A DNA stretch of 64,000 nucleotides, from contig JBMNGO010000005.1 in NCBI GenBank assembly GCA_050949885.1, positions 62,001 to 126,000 on the forward strand, written 5' to 3'. The position numbers and the translations under genes were made by a program. The stretch comes from JBMNGO01 sp050949885. Lineage in GTDB: Bacteria > Bacillota > Syntrophomonadia > Syntrophomonadales > Syntrophomonadaceae. Positions 48,770-57,532 of this stretch are shown one piece after another; positions within the stretch are counted from its first letter, which is position 1; each line of letters begins with the position of its first letter. A model generated the notes under the pieces. It searched no databases and was not told the DNA's origin. It saw only the letters and a program-made list of their open reading frames with translations.

Positions 48770-50181
48770 CTAGAACTGTAAAGAAATACGCAGAACAAAC
48801 TGATTTTAATTTGAAAACAAAACCTAAAAAAGGACGTCCATCCAAACTCGACCCCGTAAAGCCAATTATTAATAAGTGGCTTACCGAAGACATGAATCGA
48901 CCTGTTAAGCAGCGGCATACTGCGAAACGTGTATATGACCGCTTACGTGATGAGTTCGGAGACATATTCAATGCCTGTGAGCGGACTGTTCGAACTTATG
49001 TAGCTGCTAAGAAAAAAGAACTGTATGGAGAAAAAGAAGGCTATCTTCCCCTGGAACACCCGCCAGGCGAGGCACAGTTAGACTTTGGCGAAATAGTGAT
49101 GATTGAAAAAGGCAAGCGAGTGAAAGGTTATGAATTAATACTGTCTTTGCCCTACAGTAATGCTGGCTTTGCTCAGTTATTCAGAGGTCAAAATCAGGAA
49201 TGCCTGTTAACCGGACTAAAAGATATATTCGAACATATGGGGCATGTTCCCCGGATCATCTGGTTTGACAACCTATCAGCAGCTGTTGCTGGGATTGGGG
49301 ATCAAGGAAATAGAAAGCTGGTAGATCAGTTTTATCGATTTATGCTCCACTATGGTTTTAAAGCACAATTTTGCAACCCTGGCAAAGGGAACGAAAAGGG
49401 TCATGTTGAAAACAAAGTTGGTTACAGCCGCAGGAACTTCTTTGTACCTGAGCCAGAGTTTGATGACATTGAACAATTTAACCTTGAACTTTTTGCCGTG
49501 GCAGAAAAAGACCACCAGCGGAATCATTACTCCAAAGGGCGCCAAATATCGGAGCTACTAGGTGAAGATATTGCAGCCATGTTACCTTTGCCAACTAAAA
49601 CCTTTGATATTGGCCGAACAGAAAAACTTGTGGCCGATAAATACGGTAAAGTACGTTATGATGGCAATATTTATTCTGCTTCCCCACAGGTGGCGAGAAA
49701 AGAGATATACATAAAGCTGCGTGCACACCAAATTGAGATACTTAATGAGAAATACCAATTAATCGTAACCCATAAATGCTTTTATGGTAAGGGACAGGAA
49801 CTGATGGATTGGCTGCCTTACCTTAGCACTCTGGCTAAGCGGCCTAATGCCTTAAAATACAGCAGATTTTATTATGAGCTGCCTGATCCGTGGCATGAAT
49901 ATCTGGCAGATCTGAACTATGAGGAGAAAAAAAAGGACCTTAATTTACTGGTTCGAATGATTACTGAAACTGATATGGATACCGCAACCATCTGTTTACT
50001 GGAAGCCATGGATTCAGGCAAAGTAGATGCTGACAATATCCTGTTGAGTTATCGTAGATTGACTGAACCAACCTTTAATGATTTTTTGCCGCAATTATCT
50101 GCCGGCATAAATTCACCGGCAATATATACCCCTGATCTGACCTGCTATGACGTTTTCCTGAAAGCTGGTGAGAGCAGATGA
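48718..50181 (+). CDS. istA: IstA transposase of an IS21-family element, N-terminus fused to CRISPR sequence
   Basis: 487 codons are open, but the first 17 come from a spacer and CRISPR repeat 198 (translated RIYRTYEELK); true IstA sequence begins at about PRTVKKYAEQTDFN, the second half of the helix-turn-helix. The DDE core is complete: GEAQLDFGEIV, WFDNLSAAVAGIG and NEKGHVENKVGYSRR. Thus roughly the first 30 residues, part of the DNA-binding helices, are missing, and binding to the IS ends is doubtful. Any start would depend on array transcription; no ribosome site is seen in front of the ATG. Overlaps istB by 4 bases. Confidence 0.85.
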   Translation: MAVIGSPRIYRTYEELKPRTVKKYAEQTDFNLKTKPKKGRPSKLDPVKPIINKWLTEDMNRPVKQRHTAKRVYDRLRDEFGDIFNACERTVRTYVAAKKKELYGEKEGYLPLEHPPGEAQLDFGEIVMIEKGKRVKGYELILSLPYSNAGFAQLFRGQNQECLLTGLKDIFEHMGHVPRIIWFDNLSAAVAGIGDQGNRKLVDQFYRFMLHYGFKAQFCNPGKGNEKGHVENKVGYSRRNFFVPEPEFDDIEQFNLELFAVAEKDHQRNHYSKGRQISELLGEDIAAMLPLPTKTFDIGRTEKLVADKYGKVRYDGNIYSASPQVARKEIYIKLRAHQIEILNEKYQLIVTHKCFYGKGQELMDWLPYLSTLAKRPNALKYSRFYYELPDPWHEYLADLNYEEKKKDLNLLVRMITETDMDTATICLLEAMDSGKVDADNILLSYRRLTEPTFNDFLPQLSAGINSPAIYTPDLTCYDVFLKAGESR

Positions 50182-50962
50182 AAGAACTGATTAAAGATTA
50201 TTGCAAACAACTGCGCTGGGGTAACAGTATTGTTAGAAACTATATAAATATTGATGCTGATACACATGAAGAATTCCTGGCTAAACTTCTTGAGATGGAA
50301 TTAAAAACACGAGAAGTCCAACGTAAGAATCGCTGCTTAAAACAGGCAAGCTTTGATGTAATTAAAACCTTCAATGATTATTGCTTGGATCATATAGAAA
50401 TACCAACTTCTCTCCTAGTTGATGATCTAAAAACGGCTGCCCTGATAAGCCGTAAAGAAAATCTGATTCTTTATGGCCCAGTGGGCACCGGTAAGACCCA
50501 TATGGCCACAGCCATTGGGGTGGAAGCCTGTAATCAAGGAAAGAAGGTGAGATTCTACCGTACATCAACCCTGGTCAATGAGTTAAATGATGCTCAAAAG
50601 GCAGGTAATTTAGGCAAGATGCTCAAGCAATTGTCCAAGCTGGATCTACTTATTTGTGATGAATGGGGCTACATTCCCCTGGACCGCCAGGGTGCTCAAT
50701 TACTCTTTCAGGTGGTAGCAGACTGTTATGAAAAACGCAGTATCATTATAACTACCAACCTGGAATTCAGTAAATGGAACGGAATATTTTATGACGAAAA
50801 ATTAACCAGTGCAATTATCGACCGTTTAATCCACCATAGCCATCTGTTGGTTTTTGGTGGGCAAAGTTACAGAGTGAGATATTCCACTATCAGGAAATAA
50901 TACCAATAGGGGTGCTGGATTTATTTTTTGCCGTTTGCTGTATTTTTTACTTGCCAAAAACA
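48770..50962 (+). mobile_element. IS21-family element inserted in the array, left end lost
   Basis: The right end is clear: the sequence ends in CA at 50962 and, inverted, starts TGTTTTTGGCAAGTAAAAAA; a repeat minus its first six bases (ATCGTACCTATG...) follows at once, so the element entered a repeat after GGATTT. On the left the matching end and the first istA codons are absent, and istA sequence begins exactly at the 3' end of repeat 198. So the element is a left-truncated copy, not able to move by itself. Confidence 0.8.
50178..50900 (+). CDS. istB: IstB AAA+ transposition helper
   Basis: 240 residues, full length. Walker A is LYGPVGTGKTHMATAIG near residue 97 and Walker B is LLICDEWGYIPLD near 155; the ending RLIHHSHLLVFGGQSYRVR is typical of IstB. 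It is an ATPase that remodels target DNA and activates IstA. ATG overlaps the istA stop. Frame intact, in contrast with istA. Confidence 0.93.
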   Translation: MKELIKDYCKQLRWGNSIVRNYINIDADTHEEFLAKLLEMELKTREVQRKNRCLKQASFDVIKTFNDYCLDHIEIPTSLLVDDLKTAALISRKENLILYGPVGTGKTHMATAIGVEACNQGKKVRFYRTSTLVNELNDAQKAGNLGKMLKQLSKLDLLICDEWGYIPLDRQGAQLLFQVVADCYEKRSIIITTNLEFSKWNGIFYDEKLTSAIIDRLIHHSHLLVFGGQSYRVRYSTIRK

Positions 50963-51052
50963 ATCGTACCTATGAGGAATTGAAACTGCTCACCCCGACT
51001 GGCGGACTATCCAGGCTAGCCAGGATTCATCGTACCTATGAGGAATGAATTC
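50963..51052 (+). CRISPR. Array remnant beyond the IS21 element
   Basis: A repeat without its first six bases (50963-50986), one 35-37 nt spacer (starting TGCTCACCCCGACTGG), and a decayed repeat (51022-51046, ATTCATCGTACC then TATGAGGAATGAATTC) whose 3' end is lost. A decayed terminal repeat is what the old, leader-distal end of an array should look like. Confidence 0.85.
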
Positions 51053-51066
51053 GGGAATAGTCTTAC

Positions 51067-51082
51067 ATATGAACGTTCATAT
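51067..51082. promoter_or_regulatory. Perfect 16-bp palindrome upstream of the second cas operon
   Basis: ATATGAACGTTCATAT is fully self-complementary and stands in the 415-base gap between the array and cas8 of the second set. It has the look of a dimeric repressor operator (ArsR/TetR-type half-sites TGAAC/GTTCA) but with no spacing, so it is not a standard LexA box. The rest of the gap holds no gene; a TATCGTACC match to the repeat occurs near 51353. Confidence 0.45.
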
Positions 51083-51467
51083 AGTTTGATTTAACATATA
51101 TTCGCAGAAAAAGCTATAACTGCAAATATTTATAATAAATAGAAGGAAATGGATAGAATAATGACGAAGATATTATTCCAGGGGCTTTTTTGTTGAACTT
51201 ATCTGACAAAGACTATAGACATTTTAACACCGACTAAATTATAAAATTAGCATTTCACCTTGGTCCTTTCACAATTTACTGTAGTTCATATCTTTGGGAA
51301 GGTTATTAAACAACTTAGGGAACATTGTATATAGGGGACATATTATTTTAGGCTATCGTACCCTACTTCAAGTTTTCTTACTCTGGTGGAAATAATTACC
51401 TAATCAAAAAATGGTCATCTATGCCGGTTAGTAAGCAAAAATAAAAAGTATTAAAGGGGGGAATAGG

Positions 51468-53126
51468 TTGGAAGTTGCTTTTAAAAAACAAGGTCATTTC
51501 TGGTTAGACTGTGGTTTAACTGGATTAATAAAAATGTTAGAACAAATAGATGCTGAAAATATTAAGATTCGGTTCGAGGATAATACATTAATTTTAAGTG
51601 GCAACTCTGATGATATTCAAACAGCTCTAAAAAATGCTTTTGAATTACTTGTAGATAAATACTACAATTTGTCTACTAAGAAGCAAATCGAAGAGAGGTC
51701 TTCCTATAATTTTTATTACGATACAAAAAAAGACGAATTTATTAGTTTTCCTAAGAAAAAATCAGTAGGAATCGCTGGAATTATTTGTAACACTGCTGCT
51801 AGGCCTACTGGAGGATCTATTAAATGGAAGGATCCCAAGAAACATATTTTGCCTGATGAATATCAGTATCTTCAGGAAAGAATGGAAAGGTTTATAAGGG
51901 AAAATGGCTTAAAAATAACGACCGCTGGTTTATTAATTGATGGTCCTAATGCCGTTCAACCCAAATTGAGAATTGTGCTAAATGAAAAGAAAAGCGAAAA
52001 GCGTTGTTATTTATGTGGAGGGGAGACAGGTAGTCTGGAAGACGCTAACCAAACCATATTTCCCTTTATTACTGGATCGTCAGGTATATTATCATTTAAT
52101 TCTAATGCGGGTGCGCCAGAAAAGATTTGTTGGAAGTGTTCCTTGTTAGGAAAGTTTGTTCCGATTGTTGGCTTTTATTCAACTCAAGGAGAAAGCTTAT
52201 CCATCTTCCTTCCATATTCTTCTTCATTAAAAAAAATGTGCGAAGCTCATGATTTATTAGAAAGCACAAAATATAAAGATGATAATCTTTACCGGAATTA
52301 TAATCATCCGTTGGGTGGCTACTATCAGCATTCATATGAAATTACTTATGCATTCTTATATACACTATATGATAAGTGTTTACTAAATCAACCCGAAACT
52401 GACACGGATGGGGTACACCTAGATATGGAAGCAGCATTAAATCTAACTTATAATACGGCCCCTTTAGAATTTTATGTTATCCAGACAAAGAAAGAGGGAG
52501 ATACATTTGCCGGGAAAATGATCTGGCCTTTTAAAGAAACTTTATATTTCTTCCGTTTAACTGAAAAGATTGAGAAAACAATTAGGGTAAGGATGAAGGA
52601 GGTCTTTAGTTATTGTGTTGATTATGAAGCATCAAAAAATGAGAATAAAACTCTACTTCGCAATAGAATATGTGAACGCGTATTAAAAAAACAGTCAATA
52701 TTGGATCTAGTTGAGCAGCATGTGTTTCACACCAATATTTCCTATTTCAAACCGTTATTTGACATGGTTTTAGTCTATGAATTATTACTAAGGGAGGGTG
52801 ATATGGTGTTTAAGGAAGAGCAGGAAGCGGCTGTAAGTTTGGGGAAGCGTATCGGGAGAGCGGTCGGTAACAGCGATAATGGGAAAAAAGGAGATTTATT
52901 TGCTCTTAGGAAATGTCGCCGAAAAGTTGATTTTTTGGAACAACTAAACCGCCTGCAGTTTAAGTTGGGTAATGATTTTCTTGTTCCAAAGGAAGTTTAT
53001 GAAGGAAAATTAACAGATGATAACTTTCACGAATTCAAGCAATTCAGTATGGTTGCAGCATTAAATACTTATAATGCAGTAACCAGTGAAAAGAACAAAA
53101 ATAAGGGGGCAGATAAAGATGAATAA
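51468..53126 (+). CDS. cas8: Cst1-family Cas8 (CXXC-CXXC protein), second type I-B effector
   Basis: 552 residues from TTG (AAAGGGGGG 8-9 bases upstream). The family name comes from its two Cys pairs, here CYLC (about residue 180) and CWKC (about 220), with GSSGILSFNSNAG between. Opening VAFKKQGHFWLDCGLTGLIKML is typical for Cst1. It stands in for the large subunit of this I-B (Tneap) Cascade and is not similar in sequence to the Csh1 of the first operon. First of four genes with 0-9 base gaps or overlaps; ends 8 bases inside cas7. Confidence 0.85.
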   Translation: MEVAFKKQGHFWLDCGLTGLIKMLEQIDAENIKIRFEDNTLILSGNSDDIQTALKNAFELLVDKYYNLSTKKQIEERSSYNFYYDTKKDEFISFPKKKSVGIAGIICNTAARPTGGSIKWKDPKKHILPDEYQYLQERMERFIRENGLKITTAGLLIDGPNAVQPKLRIVLNEKKSEKRCYLCGGETGSLEDANQTIFPFITGSSGILSFNSNAGAPEKICWKCSLLGKFVPIVGFYSTQGESLSIFLPYSSSLKKMCEAHDLLESTKYKDDNLYRNYNHPLGGYYQHSYEITYAFLYTLYDKCLLNQPETDTDGVHLDMEAALNLTYNTAPLEFYVIQTKKEGDTFAGKMIWPFKETLYFFRLTEKIEKTIRVRMKEVFSYCVDYEASKNENKTLLRNRICERVLKKQSILDLVEQHVFHTNISYFKPLFDMVLVYELLLREGDMVFKEEQEAAVSLGKRIGRAVGNSDNGKKGDLFALRKCRRKVDFLEQLNRLQFKLGNDFLVPKEVYEGKLTDDNFHEFKQFSMVAALNTYNAVTSEKNKNKGADKDE

Positions 53127-54006
53127 GGCAAAGGCACTAACTATTACATATTTGACTTCCATTTCTTTGTCCAGTCTTAACGGGTCCGATAAAGAAGCGG
53201 ATAACATTTCAAGTATTAAGAAGTTTTCACGGGGGACAGACGAATACCCATATGGTTCAGCACAATGGGTAAGAAGAGCTTTACGGGAGCAACTAGGAAC
53301 TTTGGGCTGGTCACTATCGGAAGGAAAAGCATCAACGATTGCCAAAGGTGCGGCCACCACTATGCAAAAACCAGATATCTATATTGATGATGACTTGTTC
53401 GGATACATGGGGACCGAAAAAGCTGAGGGTGAAAAAGGAACAGCCAACAAAAGGACTTCACCAGTTCGGGTATCACCTTTAATTTCATTATGCAGATATG
53501 AAGGGGATTTAGATTTTGGAACCAACTACATGGGGGTAAAAGACAAGGGAGACCCAAATATTTTTGAGACAGAAATCCATTCCGGTATATACCGGGGTTC
53601 GATCTTGGTTGAGTTGGATCGGGTTGGCTGTGGCGAGGGCTTTGAAACCAAACTTCGTGCCAATGAGAAAGCCAATCGGGTAAAAGCTCTTCTGGATGCA
53701 ATCAAGAATTTGTGGTCTACGGGAAGACAGACCCGTTTTTTGGCGGATATTTCTCCCAAATTTGTTGCTGCAGCCATTATGAAAGTAAAAAATCCTATCT
53801 TCTTGGAGACTGTTTTACCTCAGGGTAATTCAGTAAATTTTGATTTGCTAAAAGAAACCATAAATGACTTTGAAGAAGAGACTATTGAATATGTTTTCGG
53901 GGCTAAAAAAGGGATGTTTGAGAATTTGCCTTCCGAAGTATTATCAACTGGAGAAGCTTTTGAGAAGATGAAGGGTTGGATTGAAGAACATTATTTAGAG
54001 AAATAG
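53119..54006 (+). CDS. cas7: Cas7 (Cst2/DevR family), second effector set
   Basis: 295 residues from the ATG at 53119, which has AGGGGG 10 bases before it; the frame is open to 53086 but inside cas8. Family marks: LTITYLTSISLSSLNGSD at the start, KKFSRGTDEYPYGSAQWVRRALRE, TSPVRVSPLISL and SGIYRGSILVELDRVGCG. It forms the backbone along the crRNA. Here the frame is whole, unlike Cas7 in the first operon. Confidence 0.88.
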   Translation: MNKAKALTITYLTSISLSSLNGSDKEADNISSIKKFSRGTDEYPYGSAQWVRRALREQLGTLGWSLSEGKASTIAKGAATTMQKPDIYIDDDLFGYMGTEKAEGEKGTANKRTSPVRVSPLISLCRYEGDLDFGTNYMGVKDKGDPNIFETEIHSGIYRGSILVELDRVGCGEGFETKLRANEKANRVKALLDAIKNLWSTGRQTRFLADISPKFVAAAIMKVKNPIFLETVLPQGNSVNFDLLKETINDFEEETIEYVFGAKKGMFENLPSEVLSTGEAFEKMKGWIEEHYLEK

Positions 54007-54015
54007 GGTGGGAAT

Positions 54016-54723
54016 ATGTATTGTTTTAGTATAAAAGCATATTCTGAGAGTGCTTCTTTTCGGCTGCCCGAAACCCATACCTTTCAAAAAACCTTACCTC
54101 TACCCCCTTTAACTTCAATTATCGGACTATTAGGCGCTGCAATGGGTTTGTCTCATGTTGAAAGTATGGAGTTTTATTATAGTAATTGTTTAAAGGTCGG
54201 TATTATCGGTACCAGTCAGAGTCGGGCTAATGATTTATGGAAATACCAAAAGATTAAGAGCAAAGAAACGTTATCAGCGGTTTTAACCAGGGAGATTCTA
54301 TTTGAATTAGATCTTGAGTTATTTATTGCCGCAGAGAGTAAAAAGGTTATTAGTAATGTAAAAGAAGCGGTCGTTGATCCCCGTTATGCTCTATCTGCAG
54401 GGTGTAGCGATGATCTACTTAAGGTAAGAAAGGTGGGGCAGGTTGTACGGATTAACCCGGAACCTCTACATTGTTTTTCAAATACAATTCTTCCTGGGGA
54501 TCAAAGCGGTAATTATAAATCAGATATTGATATCACTAAAATACCATTATCTAAAGAAGTTTATCCTCCGAGAGTATATATTCTACCGGTTGAATTCGAT
54601 ATTACCAGTAACGGCAGGCGGGTAAGGCGAAGAGAACCTTTCACATTCATTGACACTCCGATAAAACTGATTAGGCCAGTGCTAGGACTAAAGTTAGGCC
54701 AAAAGAGTGTGGCTTTATTATGA
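54016..54723 (+). CDS. cas5: Cas5 (Cas5t), second effector set
   Basis: 235 residues. The opening CFSIKAYSESASFRLPETHTFQKTLPLPPLTSIIGLLGAAMGL has the usual Cas5 strand and the P-x-x-S-x-x-G-L-L-G-A turn. It would cap the 5' handle of the crRNA. Starts 9 bases after cas7; its stop overlaps the cas3 start by four bases (ATGA). Confidence 0.88.
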   Translation: MYCFSIKAYSESASFRLPETHTFQKTLPLPPLTSIIGLLGAAMGLSHVESMEFYYSNCLKVGIIGTSQSRANDLWKYQKIKSKETLSAVLTREILFELDLELFIAAESKKVISNVKEAVVDPRYALSAGCSDDLLKVRKVGQVVRINPEPLHCFSNTILPGDQSGNYKSDIDITKIPLSKEVYPPRVYILPVEFDITSNGRRVRRREPFTFIDTPIKLIRPVLGLKLGQKSVALL

Positions 54724-56948
54724 CAATCTATTACGCCAAACCTGATCAGACGTACAGAGAACATTTAGAGGCTGTCTATGACGCTTGGAAGGAAGTTATA
54801 GAATGTAAGAGACCATTAATTGAGCGCATGTCGGAAAAGTACGGCTTTTCCATAGAGCGATTTATGAAAGGATCCTTAATGACGGTAGTCCTCCATGATA
54901 TCGGAAAAAACATTGAACCATTTCAGAAAATGATGGATGCCAGAAGAAATAAAACTAGATTTGATCAAGGAAAAAACTACCGTCATGAATTAATTTCATT
55001 TAATCTGGCTTTCGGCGCTTGGGTAGAATTGAACAAAGAAAATAAATATTGGACTTGCCCATTGGAAGCTTTTGCAGTGGCAGGGCATCATCGGCCAATT
55101 GATTTTGATTTATTATCTTTTGAACGGGAGAAGATATCTGATTTACCTACGGTTTATGAAGATGGGATCAAGAAAGCCCTGGATTTTGCCGGGGAAATAT
55201 TCGCTAAAGAGGGGTGGCAGTTTCCCCAATTAGCCGAAAAACTATCCAAAGCAAATGCATTAAGGGAGTTGAAGAAGCTATTAAGCTTCTTACCGGCTTT
55301 ACTTCAAAAGGAGGACTATGATAGAGTACGGGCTTTATTCGTGTTAATGAAAGGTATTTTACTTTATGCCGATTGGCATGGCTCAAGTAATACAAGAGTA
55401 AGTTATAAAGTTAAAGTATTAAACGATCAAATTATAGATATTTTAAAAAAGAGATGCTTAGAAAAAAATATTAAATTTACGGGTTTATCCTTATTTCAAC
55501 GAAAGTTATCCGAACAAGAAGGACATGTTATTGCTGTGGCACCGACTGGTAGCGGAAAAACGGAAGCATCGATCTTATGGGCATTAAAAAACTCAAGTGA
55601 TATGGGTGGTTCGAAAATAATATATCTACTACCCACCATGGCTACAGCAAATAGTATCTGGTCCAGATTGTGTGCTTTTTTTGGCGAAGAAAATGTCGGG
55701 TTGACACATTCTTCTGCCAATTTAATATTTGAATCTGAAATAGACAATGAAACAAGTGTAAGCGGTGAAAAGAGAAATCTGTTGTTTGATCAATCATTTA
55801 TTAGACCTGTTACTGTTGGAACAGTTGATCAGTTGCTGACCAGCGGATTTAATTCGGGAAAATGGGTCCTTAAAGAAATTAATGCAGCCAATAGTGTTGT
55901 TATTCTCGATGAAATTCATGCGTATGATGGTTGGACACTGGGACTTATTGTCTCAGTGATTAATCACTTTGCCCAATTAGGTACACGATTTTTACTGATG
56001 AGTGGTACTATGCCGGAGAGTATTATATCGTTATTTCAGAAGAGCCTACCGACATCTACGGTTATTAAAGATACTGAGCTACTTAATAAGAAAAGAAGCA
56101 AATATTTTACGAAAGACAAATTTGTTGAAGAAGACACTGGAGAAATTATTAAGGCCATAGAAAAAGGCCACAGAGTTCTAGTGGTTGTCAACACAGTTGA
56201 AAAGTGTCAAACTCTAGCTAGGGAATTTATGGATTATGATGCCGTTTGTTACCATTCACGATTTATTGCAAAAGACAGAAAAGCTATTGAAGAAGAATTT
56301 GAGAAGGCTAGGATAGTAATTGCTACACAAATTGTCGAAGTTTCTTTAGATATTGATTTTGATTGGCTTTTTACTGAATGTGCTCCCCCTGATGCTTTGG
56401 TCCAACGAGCGGGGAGAGTTAACCGACGTCGAGATCCAGATAGGGATAGTAGAATATATATATATAAAGCTGATACCAAAGCAGAAAAGATATATAATCC
56501 TATTAATGCGCCAAAAATCTTAGAAAAGTCTTTTTTTGAATTTAAGAAAGCCCATTCTGATCTAAATGAAAAAGATTTATTGACAATTGTGGAGAGAGTC
56601 TATGAAGATTATCCTCTTGAAGAACGAGAAGGATTTAGTGAAGCGTTAACTCAATATGAACAGAGCCAAAAGACTCGGTTGGCTATTTTAGATAATGTTT
56701 CACCCCGCGATGAACTTGAACAGACAAGGATGATAAAATACGAAACTGTCAATGTAATTCCCTATTGCTTTTTTACCGAAGTCTATGAATGTTTGCCAAA
56801 AGAAAGAAAATGGTACGAGGTAAAAATCCCGTATTGGTACGCAAGAAACCATTCTCGGTTACATGATGGAGTGTTATTTTGTCATTTAACTTATGATAGA
56901 AAATTAGGAGCGTTTTTAAAGCCGGAAGAGGATTTCTGTTTACTTTAG
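54720..56948 (+). CDS. cas3: Cas3 nuclease-helicase, second effector set
   Basis: 742 residues. HD nuclease in front (VVLHDIGKNIEPFQKMM near residue 58; AGHHRPIDFD), helicase with Walker A APTGSGKT near 273, VILDEIHAYDGW near 397 (DEIH), LLMSGTMPE, VIATQIVEVSLDIDFDWL and VQRAGRVNRR. Only distantly alike to the first Cas3. All motifs are intact. Last gene of the four; no cas6, cas4, cas1 or cas2 follows. Confidence 0.92.
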   Translation: MTIYYAKPDQTYREHLEAVYDAWKEVIECKRPLIERMSEKYGFSIERFMKGSLMTVVLHDIGKNIEPFQKMMDARRNKTRFDQGKNYRHELISFNLAFGAWVELNKENKYWTCPLEAFAVAGHHRPIDFDLLSFEREKISDLPTVYEDGIKKALDFAGEIFAKEGWQFPQLAEKLSKANALRELKKLLSFLPALLQKEDYDRVRALFVLMKGILLYADWHGSSNTRVSYKVKVLNDQIIDILKKRCLEKNIKFTGLSLFQRKLSEQEGHVIAVAPTGSGKTEASILWALKNSSDMGGSKIIYLLPTMATANSIWSRLCAFFGEENVGLTHSSANLIFESEIDNETSVSGEKRNLLFDQSFIRPVTVGTVDQLLTSGFNSGKWVLKEINAANSVVILDEIHAYDGWTLGLIVSVINHFAQLGTRFLLMSGTMPESIISLFQKSLPTSTVIKDTELLNKKRSKYFTKDKFVEEDTGEIIKAIEKGHRVLVVVNTVEKCQTLAREFMDYDAVCYHSRFIAKDRKAIEEEFEKARIVIATQIVEVSLDIDFDWLFTECAPPDALVQRAGRVNRRRDPDRDSRIYIYKADTKAEKIYNPINAPKILEKSFFEFKKAHSDLNEKDLLTIVERVYEDYPLEEREGFSEALTQYEQSQKTRLAILDNVSPRDELEQTRMIKYETVNVIPYCFFTEVYECLPKERKWYEVKIPYWYARNHSRLHDGVLFCHLTYDRKLGAFLKPEEDFCLL

Positions 56949-57085
56949 GACTAATATTAAATGAGTAACAAATAAGGTTAGGCAAACCTTTCCATAACAT
57001 AAGATGGATGGGTTTCCTGCTGATAATATGCAAAATGTTTACACATGATACCAACATCTTTATTAAAGACCCAATTTTATAAAAA

Positions 57086-57108
57086 AACCCGCGCAACTCG
57101 CGCGGGTT
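57086..57108 (-). terminator. Terminator of tRNA-Pro
   Basis: Stem AACCCGCGC (57086-57094) with GCGCGGGTT (57100-57108), 5-base loop; on the minus strand a run of T follows (seven A on the plus strand at 57081-57087). Confidence 0.85.
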
Positions 57109-57125
57109 CAACATTCTCAAACAAC

Positions 57126-57202
57126 TGGTCGGGGCGACAGGATTTGAACCTGCGACCTTCTGATCCCAAATCAGACGCGCTACCAAGCTGCGCCACGCCC
57201 CG
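57126..57202 (-). tRNA. tRNA-Pro (TGG anticodon)
   Basis: Minus strand: acceptor CGGGGCG pairs with CGCCCCG, D-arm GCGCAGCTTGGTAGCGC, anticodon stem TCTGA-TTTGGGA-TCAGA with anticodon TGG, T-arm CAGGTTCAAATCCTG, discriminator A and encoded CCA. 77 bases. The 330 bases from here to the TPR gene show nothing recognisable. Confidence 0.95.
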
Positions 57203-57532
57203 AACTCAATTATAATAACATTGATACTAAAAGGATGTCAATTTGCTTATTTGCGGCAATAACGACACCATTCTTGTGTCCATACCTGAAACTCCAATTA
57301 CCTAGGGCAAAGGAAGAAGTTCTTCAGAACAACACCATTTAAAGACCTTTTCCTTACTTGACCTTCTTTTCTGCCAAATTTTCCCTCCATCATTAAAATT
57401 TGTTCCCGTACACATAAGGGGAAAATAATTCCAATTAAATTGTAAAATTTACATAATATGGAAGGACATTTTACCTTTTTGTTGAACTCTAATTATCATA
57501 ACGCATTTTAAGCATTAAGGGTGTGAGAATTA

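Noticed and set aside
35334..48918. Many ORFs of 60-130 codons on both strands within the array, with repeated peptides such as YRTYEELK and VSIPHRYDKS.
   Set aside because: These are translations of the CRISPR repeat in all frames; no ribosome sites, and the frames merely lack stops in spacers.
48718..50900. A CRISPR-associated transposon (CAST).
   Set aside because: The genes are IS21 istA/istB with no tnsB, tnsC or tniQ homologue; the element is a truncated IS that landed in a repeat.
51345..51370. TATCGTACC upstream of the second cas operon as a second CreR-like guide.
   Set aside because: Only nine bases match the repeat, the 3' handle ATTGAAAC is missing and no self-match to a promoter was seen.
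56773..57186. 137-codon minus-strand ORF near the end of the second cas3.
   Set aside because: It consists of antisense cas3 plus tRNA-Pro translated ('QKVAGSNPVAPTS' is an artefact of tRNA reading).
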